From contig NZ_JBQCKK010000001.1 in NCBI RefSeq assembly GCF_051967035.1, positions 124,001 through 188,000 of the forward strand: a stretch of 64,000 nucleotides of DNA. Reading direction: 5' to 3'. The stretch comes from Brevibacillus sp051967035 (GTDB lineage Bacteria > Bacillota > Bacilli > Brevibacillales > Brevibacillaceae). Both the position numbers and the translations under genes were made by a program. Every line of letters starts with the position of its first letter. Positions within the stretch are counted from its first letter, which is position 1. The notes beneath the pieces are model-generated. The model saw only the letters and a program-made list of their open reading frames with translations, did not search any database and had not been told where the DNA came from. Below are positions 43,816-52,093 of this stretch, in pieces.

Positions 43816-44232
43816 ATGACGAGAGTAATGGGATTGGATGTCGGCGACAAGACGATCGGCGTCGCAGTGAGCGATGAGCTGGGCTGGACCGCCCAAGGGG
43901 TGGAAACGATCAAGCGGCAATCCAAAGAAAAAGATTTGGCCCGCATTCAGGAATTGGTAGATCACTATCAAGTAGGTGCTTTCGTAGTAGGGTTGCCGAA
44001 AAACATGAATGGCACAATCGGACCGCGCGCCGAGATGTGCCAGGCATTCGGCAAGCTTTTGGAGGAACGGACATCTCTTCCTGTCCACATGTGGGACGAG
44101 CGATTGACGACCACGGCAGCGGAGCGGATGCTGATCTCTGCGGATGTCAGCCGTCAAAAGCGTAAAACAGTAATTGACAAAATGGCGGCCATATTGATCC
44201 TGCAAGGATATTTGGACGCAAAATCGAGGTGA
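43816..44232 (+). CDS. yqgF: Putative pre-16S rRNA nuclease YqgF/RuvX
   Basis: An RNase H-fold nuclease implicated in 16S rRNA 5' processing, 138 aa. It has VMGLDVGDKTIGVAVSD (first catalytic Asp), VVGLPKNMNGTIGPRA and the acidic WDERLTTTAAERML. A TTG at 43810 is an alternative start; neither has a strong Shine-Dalgarno, suggesting re-initiation after ireB, whose stop is nine bases upstream. Confidence 0.93.
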   Translation: MTRVMGLDVGDKTIGVAVSDELGWTAQGVETIKRQSKEKDLARIQELVDHYQVGAFVVGLPKNMNGTIGPRAEMCQAFGKLLEERTSLPVHMWDERLTTTAAERMLISADVSRQKRKTVIDKMAAILILQGYLDAKSR

Positions 44233-44238
44233 CCCAAA

Positions 44239-44529
44239 GTGAGTGAAGAGATGATGGAAGAATTCGAAGTAGGCGACGTGATTGCCCTGACAGAAGAGGG
44301 AACGGAGGAGCCTCGCGATTTTCGGATCATGTACATTTTCGATATCGAAGACCGTAGCTATCTGGTGCTCGTTCCGGTCGATCAGGAGGAAGAAGAAGAG
44401 TACGAGGTTCACTTCCTGCGCTACGACGGTACGGACATGCTCCAGCCAATCGAAGACGATGAAGAGTGGGAGCAAGTAGAAGCAACCTTCGAAACATTGA
44501 TTGCCGATTTGGAGAAAGACGGGATCTAA
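44239..44529 (+). CDS. yrzB: DUF1292 protein (YrzB-like)
   Basis: A 96-aa, very acidic protein typical of DUF1292: IALTEEGTEEPRDFRIMYIFD, then EEEEEYEVHFLRYDG and a Glu/Asp-rich end (EDDEEWEQVEATF). The function is unknown, but it is nearly always found after yqgF in Firmicutes. The start is GTG with GAGGTGA. A terminator follows. Confidence 0.9.
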   Translation: MSEEMMEEFEVGDVIALTEEGTEEPRDFRIMYIFDIEDRSYLVLVPVDQEEEEEYEVHFLRYDGTDMLQPIEDDEEWEQVEATFETLIADLEKDGI

Positions 44530-44542
44530 CATTAACATTTGG

Positions 44543-44568
44543 GGAGGGGGCGCATGCCCTCTCTTTTT
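44543..44568 (+). terminator. Terminator of the alaS-ireB-yqgF-yrzB unit
   Basis: GAGGGGGC / GCCCTCTC hairpin followed by five T. Confidence 0.7.
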
Positions 44569-44682
44569 CCTATCAGGTGGCGGAATACGTTTACAAAACG
44601 GGAGCAGCCAACGGCAAGCGGGTACAGGCGCTCGCCAAACGTTCTCTCTGTGTTGTCTTTTTTCGCCAAAAACCCGTATGCC

Positions 44683-44711
44683 GTGACAGCGAATGACACC
44701 TTTTGTATAAT
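44683..44711 (+). promoter_or_regulatory. Promoter for mltG
   Basis: GTGACA, 17-base spacer, TATAAT, 43 bases before the mltG start. Confidence 0.65.
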
Positions 44712-44754
44712 AGACGGGATGGAGAGAAGAGACCCTAAAGGGAGGATTTCTAGC

Positions 44755-45855
44755 TTGAAACCAATGTCAGCGAAGCCTGATTTCAAATCAGACAGACCTG
44801 CTGCGTATCAGCGCAGGAGGGGCGGCCGACTTGTCAGGTGGCTGGTGGCTTTGTTGCTCCTCGCCATCGTGGCCGTCGGGGGAGTAGCGTGGTATGTATA
44901 CGCAGGACTGCAACCTGTCGATGGTCCGCAAACGGCCAAAAACGTGACGATTCCCACTGGCTCCTCCGCGCGGGAAATCGGCAGACTGCTGGAAGAACAA
45001 GGGCTGATCCGCAACGCCGAACTGTTCCAGTACTATGTGAAGTACAAAGGCGTGGCCCCGCAGTTGAAGGCGGGAGAGTACCAGTTTACAACAGGACAAG
45101 CCATAGACGATATGCTCACGGCGATGGCAGAGGGAAAGACGGTCGCGAACGCCGTGCGTTTTACCATCCCGGAAGGCTGGAACATTGAGCAGATTGCCGA
45201 GCATCTGGACAAGGAGGGCATTGTCGAGAAAGCTGCCTTTCTGAAAGAAGTGAACGAAGGGGAATTCCCCGAATACGAGTTTGTGGCACAGATTCCGGCA
45301 AACAAAGAACGCAAGCACCGCCTGGAAGGCTATCTGTTCCCGGAGACGTACGAGGTGAACAAGGACGCCACGGCACATGAGGTCGTCTCGAAGATGTTGG
45401 CCCAATTCGCGAAAGTATGGCAGCCGGAGTGGACGGAGCAGGTCAAACAGCGCGGGCTTACGCTGGATGAGGCAGTCAGCCTCGCGTCCATCGTCGAACG
45501 GGAAGTGACGGTAGACAAGGAGCGGCCAGTTGTCGCCGGCGTGTACTATAACCGCATTCGGGATAAATGGCCGTTGCAGGCGGACGCCACGGTGCAATTT
45601 GTTTTGGGCAAGCAGCGGGATCGGTTGACGTATGAGGATTTGAAGGTAAAAAGCCCCTACAACACGTACATCAATCCGGGCTTGCCGCCGGGACCGATTG
45701 CCAATCCGGGCAAAGCCTCGCTGGAAGCGGTTGTCAACCCTGCGAAGCACGACTACTTTTTCTACGTCACGAAAAAAGACGGAACCGCGGAGCATTACTT
45801 CTCCAAAACACTTTCGGAGCACCATGCAAATGATGCAAAAAGCAGGGGAAACTAA
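44755..45855 (+). CDS. mltG: Endolytic murein transglycosylase MltG
   Basis: A membrane-anchored enzyme that cuts nascent glycan strands and sets their length. The 366-aa protein has a cytosolic basic N-terminus, one membrane helix (LVRWLVALLLLAIVAVGGVAWYV), a LysM-like domain, and the YceG catalytic domain. That domain has LEGYLFPETYEV, the catalytic Glu in LASIVEREV, and YNTYINPGLPPGPIANPG. TTG 44755 lies nine bases after GGGAGG. B. subtilis yrrL is at the same place. Confidence 0.93.
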   Translation: MKPMSAKPDFKSDRPAAYQRRRGGRLVRWLVALLLLAIVAVGGVAWYVYAGLQPVDGPQTAKNVTIPTGSSAREIGRLLEEQGLIRNAELFQYYVKYKGVAPQLKAGEYQFTTGQAIDDMLTAMAEGKTVANAVRFTIPEGWNIEQIAEHLDKEGIVEKAAFLKEVNEGEFPEYEFVAQIPANKERKHRLEGYLFPETYEVNKDATAHEVVSKMLAQFAKVWQPEWTEQVKQRGLTLDEAVSLASIVEREVTVDKERPVVAGVYYNRIRDKWPLQADATVQFVLGKQRDRLTYEDLKVKSPYNTYINPGLPPGPIANPGKASLEAVVNPAKHDYFFYVTKKDGTAEHYFSKTLSEHHANDAKSRGN

Positions 45856-45878
45856 CCGGGTTTCCTCTGTTCTTTTTG
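45843..45878 (+). terminator. Terminator after mltG
   Basis: CAGGGGAAAC / GTTTCCTCTG hairpin overlapping the mltG end, followed by TTCTTTTT. Confidence 0.65.
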
Positions 45879-45886
45879 GCAAGGTA

Positions 45887-45895
45887 TGCTATAAT
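45887..45895 (+). promoter_or_regulatory. Extended -10 promoter for trmR-udk
   Basis: TGCTATAAT (TGnTATAAT) with no good -35, 31 bases before trmR. Confidence 0.5.
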
Positions 45896-45926
45896 AATGC
45901 GGTTGTAACGAAAGAGGAGTGAAATC

Positions 45927-46571
45927 ATGATAACCAATCCCGCAATCGACGACTATGTGTCGGGCCTGGTTCCGGCGCGATCCCCACTTCTGGCGCGACT
46001 GGAACAGGAAGCTGCCACGGAACATATTCCGATCATTCAGCTTGCTTCCGCTCAGGTGATGAGAATGCTGCTCTTGCTGCATCGCCCCCAAGCGATTTTG
46101 GAGGTAGGGACAGCGATCGGCTATTCGACCATTTGGCTTGCCGAAGCAGCACCGCAAGCGCGGATTGTCACGATGGACATAGATGAAGAACGCCTGGCTC
46201 GGGCGCGGGCCAATATCGCGGAAGCGGGCTGCGCGGACCGGATTGAGATTCTGTCGCGCGATGCGACGCTCGGACTGCCTGAGTCCTATCAGTTTGACTG
46301 CCTGTTTATCGACGCGGCAAAAGGACAGTATCGGGCGTTTCTCGATTTGTATGTGCCCCTTCTTCGGGAGGGGGGACTCGTCATCAGCGACAACGTCCTG
46401 TTCCGCGGATGGGTGGCGACGCCAGACGAAGCAGGCAAAAGACAGCGGCCGATGGTGGACAAGCTGCTCGCCTTCAACGCGCATTTGGCAGAGCGGCCGG
46501 ATTTGGAGACGGCGTTTATACCGGTTGGGGACGGACTGGCTGTTAGCTTGAAGAAACCTGTACAGCCGTAG
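45927..46571 (+). CDS. trmR: SAM-dependent O-methyltransferase TrmR (YrrM-like)
   Basis: A 214-aa class I methyltransferase of the COMT-like family: ILEVGTAIGYSTIWLAEA (SAM-binding), VTMDIDEERLARARAN, FIDAAKGQYRAFL and VISDNVLFRGWV. The position after mltG matches B. subtilis yrrM, shown to be TrmR, the 5-hydroxyuridine methyltransferase of tRNA position 34. In B. subtilis it is followed by the hydroxylation genes yrrN/yrrO; here udk follows directly. AAAGAGGAGTG precedes the ATG. Confidence 0.85.
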   Translation: MITNPAIDDYVSGLVPARSPLLARLEQEAATEHIPIIQLASAQVMRMLLLLHRPQAILEVGTAIGYSTIWLAEAAPQARIVTMDIDEERLARARANIAEAGCADRIEILSRDATLGLPESYQFDCLFIDAAKGQYRAFLDLYVPLLREGGLVISDNVLFRGWVATPDEAGKRQRPMVDKLLAFNAHLAERPDLETAFIPVGDGLAVSLKKPVQP

Positions 46572-46613
46572 GACGAAATGGTTAGAAGCAGCATGAGGAA
46601 GGGGACATGTGGC

Positions 46614-47255
46614 ATGGGTAACCCCGTATTGATTGGGGTAGCAGGAGGCAGTGGTTCTGGAAAGACCACGGTGGCAAAGGAGCTGTACCACCAGTTCCGC
46701 AACGATAGCGTAATCATGATCGAACAGGATTCGTACTACAAGGATCAGAGCCATCTGAGTATAGAAGAGCGCGCCTTGACGAATTACGACCATCCGCTCG
46801 CGTTTGACAACGACCTGTTGTTGCAGCACTTGCAGGAGCTGCTGCAAGGAAGAGCGATCCAAAAGCCGATCTACGATTTCAAGGTACACAACCGCAAGAG
46901 CGAGAAAATCCAGGTAGATCCGAAGGACGTCATCATTCTCGAAGGGATGCTGATTTTAGAAGACGAGCGGATTCGCAATCTCATGGATATCAAGGTGTTT
47001 GTCGATACGGATGCGGACGTGCGCATCGTTCGCCGGATCATGCGCGATATCGAGGAGCGCGGCCGTTCGCTGGACTCTGTGGTCAATCAATATTTGAATG
47101 TGGTGCGCCCGATGCACCTGCAATTTATCGAGCCGACCAAGCGCTATGCGGACGTCATCATTCCCGAGGGCGGATACAACCGGGTGGCACTCGACCTCTT
47201 GTCGACGAAAATCAAAAACATTCTGTTGGAAAAGCAGCAGCCAGCCAAGCTGTAG
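46614..47255 (+). CDS. udk: Uridine/cytidine kinase
   Basis: A pyrimidine salvage kinase, 213 aa. It has P-loop GVAGGSGSGKTTVAKEL, QDSYYKDQSHLS, NYDHPLAFDNDLLLQHL and EGMLILEDERIRNLMD. ATG 46614 gives the family N-terminus (NPVLIGVAGG) and has AAGGGG nine bases upstream. It is co-directional with trmR (42-base gap) and closed by a strong terminator. Confidence 0.96.
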   Translation: MGNPVLIGVAGGSGSGKTTVAKELYHQFRNDSVIMIEQDSYYKDQSHLSIEERALTNYDHPLAFDNDLLLQHLQELLQGRAIQKPIYDFKVHNRKSEKIQVDPKDVIILEGMLILEDERIRNLMDIKVFVDTDADVRIVRRIMRDIEERGRSLDSVVNQYLNVVRPMHLQFIEPTKRYADVIIPEGGYNRVALDLLSTKIKNILLEKQQPAKL

Positions 47256-47279
47256 CATTCCATACGGTTTCGACGATAG

Positions 47280-47307
47280 CACACTGCACATTTGCAGTGT
47301 GTTTTTT
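47280..47307 (+). terminator. Terminator after udk
   Basis: Perfect CACACTGCA / TGCAGTGTG stem followed by six T. Confidence 0.9.
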
Positions 47308-47375
47308 ACGTGAAAAAGTTTTTCGCCCGGCTAATCCGGCAATACTGGGAAAAAAAGGGCGGGGAGGGAAGCTGC

Positions 47376-49205
47376 ATGCAGCTGGATCGACGGATCAAGA
47401 GACGGCATTTTCTCGTGTTGCTGGCGATGACGCTAGTCTGGCTGGGGCTGATGACCAGACTGTGGTGGATACAGCTCGGCGCGCCCCATCGCTTTTCCCG
47501 GCGCGGAATCGATTTGGTAAAAGCTTCGGTGAAGCAGCGGCAGCAGAGCTTTGTGCTGCACAGCGGCCGCGGCGATATTTTGGATCGCGGGGGCTATGCC
47601 TTTACAGGCGTCGAGCATCTCGCGCTGATTTTGTTTCCGCTTGCCCGCGGCAGCCTGGAAGGAACGGAAGGGCTTTCCAGGCTGGCGGAAATAACCGGCC
47701 AGTCGAAAGAACGGCTGTCCGAGACGATGGAAAAAGCAAAGGTCCCGCTGCTTCTGCGCAGCGAAACCGGCAAGCTGGTCGAGCTTACCCAAAAGCAGGC
47801 GGACGAGGTCAACAAGCTCTCGATTCCCGGAGTGGTGGCCTTGGCGGTGACAGAGCGGTATCGCACAGAGGAAGTGGCCAAGCATTTGATCGGCTTCATT
47901 CACAAAAATCCGGCCATGGTCGAGTCGCTCTACCCGGACGAGTGGGCGAGCGGCAAAATGAATGCGGAATCTACCGTCGGCGCATCCGGGCTGGAAAGAA
48001 GCTTTGACCGCTTTTTGCAAGGAGTGGAGCCGTCTGTCTTGTCCTACTACGTAGACGGGCAGGGCAAGCCGCTTCGTGGACTGGATATTCGCTATATGAA
48101 GCCAAGCAATCACTATTACCCGTTGTCGCTGTCGACTACGCTTGATGTGGAGATCCAGCGGAAAATGGAGGCGGCAGCCGATCAGGTCGGCCTGCGGGAA
48201 GGCAGCGTCATCGTACTGGATGCGCAAAATGCCGATATTCTCGCGGCTGTCAGCCGTCCGAACTACGACCAGACCAATGTAGGCGGCCAGGCAGGCGAGT
48301 GGAAAAACAGAGCCTTCAAGCAGCTTCCGCCAGGCTCTGTCTTCAAGACGGTGGTAGCCGCTGCCGCCTTGGCGGAGGGCGTCATTTCCCCTACGGAGCG
48401 GTTTACATGTACGGGCGAGTACGGCAAATACCATTTTTCCTGCTGGAAAAAGGAAGGGCATGGCAACGTCACGATGGAAGAGGCTTACGCCCAGTCGTGC
48501 AACATCGCGTTTGCGGAGATTGCGAAACGCGTCGGCGCAGAAAAGCTGGAGGAGTACGCCAGCAGGCTGGGCTTGACCACGCAGGTGGGACATGCGACTT
48601 CGCACCTGTTCAAGCTGGACGGGTTCAAACAGCTCGATGGCGAAGAAAGCGGCCGCGTGTTTACGAAGGACGTATCCTACAAGGACGAAGGCGTCTTGAT
48701 CCAGAGCGCCATCGGCCAGCGCGATGTGCGGATGACGCCCCTGCAGGCGGCGAACATGATGGTGACGATCCTGCGCGGCGGCCAACCCGCGCAGGTACGT
48801 CTGGTCAAGGAAATTGCCTATCGAAACGGACAGCCGTTCTACCAGTTTCCGGAGCAGAAGCTCTCTGCCGCCGGAATCGATTATGTGACAGCGAGCAAGC
48901 TACGCAAAATGATGCGCAAGGTCGTCACGGATGGGACCGCCCAAATGTTGCTGGACTCTTCCTGGCCGGTTGCCGGGAAGAGCGGGACCGCCCAGACAGG
49001 GAGTACAAGCGATTCCAAAAATCACCTTTGGTTTGTCGGCTACGCTCCTTTGGAGGAGCCGCGCTATGCGATTTGTGTCGTAGCAGAGAACCAGCCAAGC
49101 TCGGGGAAGAACCAGGCGATAGAGCTTTTTCGACGGGCCGTCGATGAGCTTGCCGATTATACAGCTCGATCTTCCCCACTTCGCGCAGGGTATTCCCGAG
49201 AATGA
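47376..49205 (+). CDS. Class B penicillin-binding protein (YrrR/PbpI-like transpeptidase)
   Basis: A membrane-anchored DD-transpeptidase, 609 aa. It has an N-terminal helix (HFLVLLAMTLVWLGLMTRLWW), the dimerisation domain (RGDILDRGGYAFTG), and a transpeptidase domain with the active serine in PPGSVFKTVVAA, the SxN motif in YAQSCNIAF, and the KTG-type box KSGTAQTG. B. subtilis yrrR (pbpI), an SpoVD/PBP2b-like protein, lies near udk, so the ortholog is likely. Its last 281 bases overlap, on the opposite strand, the frame of the JAMM-domain gene. Confidence 0.93.
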   Translation: MQLDRRIKRRHFLVLLAMTLVWLGLMTRLWWIQLGAPHRFSRRGIDLVKASVKQRQQSFVLHSGRGDILDRGGYAFTGVEHLALILFPLARGSLEGTEGLSRLAEITGQSKERLSETMEKAKVPLLLRSETGKLVELTQKQADEVNKLSIPGVVALAVTERYRTEEVAKHLIGFIHKNPAMVESLYPDEWASGKMNAESTVGASGLERSFDRFLQGVEPSVLSYYVDGQGKPLRGLDIRYMKPSNHYYPLSLSTTLDVEIQRKMEAAADQVGLREGSVIVLDAQNADILAAVSRPNYDQTNVGGQAGEWKNRAFKQLPPGSVFKTVVAAAALAEGVISPTERFTCTGEYGKYHFSCWKKEGHGNVTMEEAYAQSCNIAFAEIAKRVGAEKLEEYASRLGLTTQVGHATSHLFKLDGFKQLDGEESGRVFTKDVSYKDEGVLIQSAIGQRDVRMTPLQAANMMVTILRGGQPAQVRLVKEIAYRNGQPFYQFPEQKLSAAGIDYVTASKLRKMMRKVVTDGTAQMLLDSSWPVAGKSGTAQTGSTSDSKNHLWFVGYAPLEEPRYAICVVAENQPSSGKNQAIELFRRAVDELADYTARSSPLRAGYSRE

Positions 49206-49608
49206 AGCCGCGCGCCTGAATCTGATTGCGCTTGCCAAGCCCGACAATCAGCATCAGCGGCGAGGAAGACATGTACATGGACTGCGAAGCCTTTGTCCAG
49301 ATGGTTCGTTTGTCGCCTTTGCTGGGAGACAGCCGCTTGATCGTGTGGCTATGCCAATCTCCGATGTATTGCCATTGATTGTTTCGACGCAGTTTGCGGA
49401 CGAGTTTTTGCAAATAGTCATCATCGAAAAAGATCGAGTGAGGCTGATGGATCGCCTTGGGCCCCGGGTCGCTGGCAAACGTCACGACCCACTTTTCATC
49501 CCCGAGCGGATACCCCATCATCACCCCTCCTGTTTCCAGCGAGGGTCTTTTTCGTACGGCCTGCTCGATCTGCTTCCATGCCTTTGGCGTGATGTACAGT
49601 GTCGTCAT
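48925..49608 (-). CDS. JAB/MPN-domain (JAMM) metalloprotease-like protein
   Basis: The first ~160 residues are a bacterial JAB domain with a complete JAMM zinc site: Glu25 (PSLETGGVMMG) and H86-S-H88-x7-S96-xx-D99 (DWHSHTIKRLSPSKGD). JAMM proteins hydrolyse isopeptide or C-terminal peptide bonds, for example maturing sulfur carriers. AAGGAGG lies 11 bases before the ATG. From residue ~135 the frame runs antisense through the end of the PBP gene. The last ~65 residues (Ser/Arg/Pro-rich) are probably non-domain tail. Whether translation really reaches 48925 or a stop has been lost is open. Confidence 0.75.
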   Translation of the reverse strand: MTTLYITPKAWKQIEQAVRKRPSLETGGVMMGYPLGDEKWVVTFASDPGPKAIHQPHSIFFDDDYLQKLVRKLRRNNQWQYIGDWHSHTIKRLSPSKGDKRTIWTKASQSMYMSSSPLMLIVGLGKRNQIQARGFILGNTLREVGKIELYNRQAHRRPVEKALSPGSSPSLAGSLLRHKSHSAAPPKERSRQTKGDFWNRLYSLSGRSRSSRQPARKSPATFGRSHP

Positions 49609-49716
49609 GAAACGCGTTCCCTCCTTGAAATCACCGCTAGCATTCGCTCTATATCGTATGTGCGGCACAAGCAGAAGGTCCCGCGCGCGAAAATCGGAAT
49701 GTTGTCGAAAAAAAGA

Positions 49717-49745
49717 TTGTAACTCTCCTCCTTCCTTTCTATAAT
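49717..49745 (+). promoter_or_regulatory. Promoter for the HD-GYP gene
   Basis: TTGTAA, 17-base spacer, TATAAT. Confidence 0.6.
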
Positions 49746-49778
49746 TTAGAAAAGGACATGACTGGAAAGGTTGATTGT

Positions 49779-50843
49779 ATGCCTACGGCACCCGTCGATC
49801 AGACACTGATTGGGCAAATACTGGCAGAGGATCTGTATTCCCACAGCGGAGTTTTGCTGTTGGGGAAGCATACGACCATTACGGCTGCACATGTGCCGAT
49901 TCTTTTGAAACAGCAAGTGCGAGAGGTTGAGGTCGTGCCAGCCTGGACAGAAGGAACGGGAGAGCAGGTATCCGCGCAATTATTCCGCTCGGAGTCTGAC
50001 GAGGAGATGGTAGCCGCTTACGTACACGCCTTGGACCAGACGCGGATGATGTTCGACAGGTTGCAGCAAGAAAGGATGGCCAGTCTGGAGCCGTTTTCGC
50101 AAATCTTTGCCCATGTGCTGGAAAAATCGACGAAGCATTTGGGGCTGTTTCGCTCCTTGTACGTGCTGGAAGGGTCAGACAGCTATACTTATCGGCATTC
50201 GTTGAACGTAGGCATTCTCTGTTCGCTGATCGCCCGCCTGTTGAAATGGGACGACCAGCAGGTGGCGTTTATGGGGAACGCAGGATTTTTGCATGACGTG
50301 GGAAAAATGCGCATTCCGAAAGAAGTTTTGCTCAAGCCAGGCAAGCTGACAGACGAGGAGTTCGCGATCATGAAACAGCATACGACTTACGGCTACGAGA
50401 TGATTCGCGAAATGGAGGGCGGTTCGGAAAAGCTGGCGCTCTGTGCGCTGCTTCACCACGAACGGCTGGATGGCTCCGGGTACCCCGAGCAGCGAAAAGG
50501 CGATGCGATTCCGCTGGAGTGCCAGGTTTTGGCGATTGCCGACATGTTTGACGCCATCTGTTCCGATCGGGTCTACAAGGGCAGAACCTCTCCCTTCGAG
50601 GCGGCGCAGCTCTTGTGGAAGGAAGCCTGCAACGGGCAGTTGAACATCGAGGTGGTCACGGTATTTGTGCGCTATATCGCCTTGCTGTACGTCGGAGCGA
50701 GGGCGCGTCTGAGCAGCGGCGAAGAGGTAGAAGTGATCCTGATTCACCAGGACGAGCCGATGAGGCCGTTGGTGCGGCGCAGCGGAGAGTTTCTGGACTT
50801 GCGGTACGAGCGCAAGCTGACGATTGAGAAAATGATTGGGTAA
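49779..50843 (+). CDS. HD-GYP domain protein (putative cyclic-di-GMP phosphodiesterase)
   Basis: A 354-aa soluble protein. The N-terminal ~125 residues are a DUF3391-like or unclassified region (IGQILAEDLYSHSGVLLL). The HD-GYP domain has the metal-binding HD in GFLHDVGKMRIP, LLHHERLDGSGYPEQRKGD (with the GYP signature) and ADMFDAICSDRVYKG. The C-terminus has a small beta-rich domain (RLSSGEEVEVILIHQDEPMR). HD-GYP proteins linearise c-di-GMP. ATG 49779 has GGAAAGG nine bases upstream; ATG 49758 is less likely. Confidence 0.9.
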   Translation: MPTAPVDQTLIGQILAEDLYSHSGVLLLGKHTTITAAHVPILLKQQVREVEVVPAWTEGTGEQVSAQLFRSESDEEMVAAYVHALDQTRMMFDRLQQERMASLEPFSQIFAHVLEKSTKHLGLFRSLYVLEGSDSYTYRHSLNVGILCSLIARLLKWDDQQVAFMGNAGFLHDVGKMRIPKEVLLKPGKLTDEEFAIMKQHTTYGYEMIREMEGGSEKLALCALLHHERLDGSGYPEQRKGDAIPLECQVLAIADMFDAICSDRVYKGRTSPFEAAQLLWKEACNGQLNIEVVTVFVRYIALLYVGARARLSSGEEVEVILIHQDEPMRPLVRRSGEFLDLRYERKLTIEKMIG

Positions 50844-50876
50844 ACGACAGAGCGAGCATGCTCTCCCGTTTGACAG

Positions 50877-50909
50877 ACCGTTCTCATGGATGAGAGCGGT
50901 TTCTTTGTT
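50877..50909 (+). terminator. Terminator after the HD-GYP gene
   Basis: ACCGTTCTCAT / ATGAGAGCGGT hairpin followed by TTTCTTTGTTT. Confidence 0.7.
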
Positions 50910-51059
50910 TCCCATTTGTGACAGCTGCGCAGGCGGCTCGACCTTGGGGGCAAAGTGTGACACAATGGGACTGAGGTAGCAAAAAAGCGTGTCGTCTCAC
51001 ATGGCCGTCCTGGTGGTGGGGATGGCGTATAGACACGCATACACAAGGGAGAGAGTGTC

Positions 51060-51626
51060 ATGATACGGAAAGCGGAACCGAAAGATGCGGTCTTTGCGGC
51101 ACCGCTGATTTATCAGGCGATTGGGGAGATTGCCCACACCTTGACGGGAGCGACGGAGGCGGACGAAGCGATCGCGGCGATGGCGCAGTTTTTCGCGCAA
51201 AAGCAAAATCGGCTCAGCTACGAAAATGCCGTCATTGCCATGGAAGGAGACGTGCCTGTGGGACTGGCTGTTTTTTATCACGGCAGCCAAACCGAAGCGC
51301 TGGATCGGCCGTTCGTGGAGTATGTCAAAAAGCGGACGGGCGTTGCTCCTGCGCTGGTCAAGGAAGCGCGCGACGATGAGTTTTACCTGGATTCGATTGC
51401 GGTACGCTCCGACAAACGGGGCAAAGGGATCGGCAAAAAGCTGCTGGCCGCGTTCGAGCAGGAAGCCATCCGGCGCGGTCATGACCGCGTCGCCCTGTTG
51501 GTGGACGAGGATAACCCCCGCGCCCGTCAGCTTTATGAAGCATGGGGCTATCGCCAGGACGGAATGGTTACGGTGAGCGGACATCGGTTCCGTCATATGG
51601 TCAAAAGTGTGTTTGTACCGGTATAG
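51060..51626 (+). CDS. GNAT family N-acetyltransferase
   Basis: A 188-aa protein. After an N-terminal helix region the acetyl-CoA-binding motif A is clear: EFYLDSIAVRSDKRGKGIGKKLL, then VALLVDEDNPRARQLYEAWGY and a Met/Val-rich end with FRHMV. The substrate cannot be predicted. AAGGGAGAGAG precedes the ATG, and a terminator follows immediately. Confidence 0.9.
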   Translation: MIRKAEPKDAVFAAPLIYQAIGEIAHTLTGATEADEAIAAMAQFFAQKQNRLSYENAVIAMEGDVPVGLAVFYHGSQTEALDRPFVEYVKKRTGVAPALVKEARDDEFYLDSIAVRSDKRGKGIGKKLLAAFEQEAIRRGHDRVALLVDEDNPRARQLYEAWGYRQDGMVTVSGHRFRHMVKSVFVPV

Positions 51627-51643
51627 ATCATGTCGGTGCAGAA

Positions 51644-51675
51644 AAAACGTTTCCTGACTTGATGGAAACGTTTTT
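51644..51675 (+). terminator. Terminator after the acetyltransferase
   Basis: AAAACGTTTCC / GGAAACGTTTT perfect arms, then TTGG; A-rich on the left. Confidence 0.8.
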
Positions 51676-52022
51676 GGCATGTGGGTGTACGGTGGCATGG
51701 GAGATGGAGCGGCTGGCACGTAGGCGATGGGCTCGTGGAGCTGTTGGCGAAAATCGAATATGAGGAAGGAGCAGGGGCGTCCGACTGAGTGCGGGCGCTT
51801 TTTTGTTGGCAGGTAGAATGGAATTTTCTAGTCAGCAGTTCTTTTTGATATTTTCTATCTGCTCAGCATTTTGCGAAAGTTAGGGGTGGATTAGCTCCGA
51901 GAGGCATCTCTTGGAGCGGTTAACTCCACGCCGGGCAAAGCCACGTACTAGCAGGCTCCATTCCCAAGGAACTTGGTGCATAAATCCGAGCTTGATCGAT
52001 GCAGATGACTTGTTGATGTAGA
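51676..52022. other. Gene-poor stretch at the left flank of the AT-rich islet
   Basis: I see no convincing gene here. It holds a second terminator (GCGTCCG / CGGGCGC, six T, 51777-51804). An open frame without a start precedes that terminator and ends LVELLAKIEYEEGAGASD, possibly a gene tail. A strong hairpin (GCTCCGAGAG / CTCTTGGAGC, 51894-51917) has no T run. Composition shifts from GC-rich to AT-rich at about 51.8 kb. Confidence 0.5.
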
Positions 52023-52051
52023 TTGACAGTAAAGTAAAAAATTAGTAGCAT
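52023..52051 (+). promoter_or_regulatory. Promoter for the toxin-like gene
   Basis: TTGACA, 17-base spacer, TAGCAT, 43 bases before the gene. Confidence 0.55.
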
Positions 52052-52093
52052 ATTTTTGTTGTTTAAAAATTTACATATTTTGGAGGAAATATT

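Noticed and set aside
51542..51763. 73-codon frame overlapping the end of the acetyltransferase
   Set aside because: It runs in another frame of a convincing GNAT gene and through its terminator, with no ribosome site.
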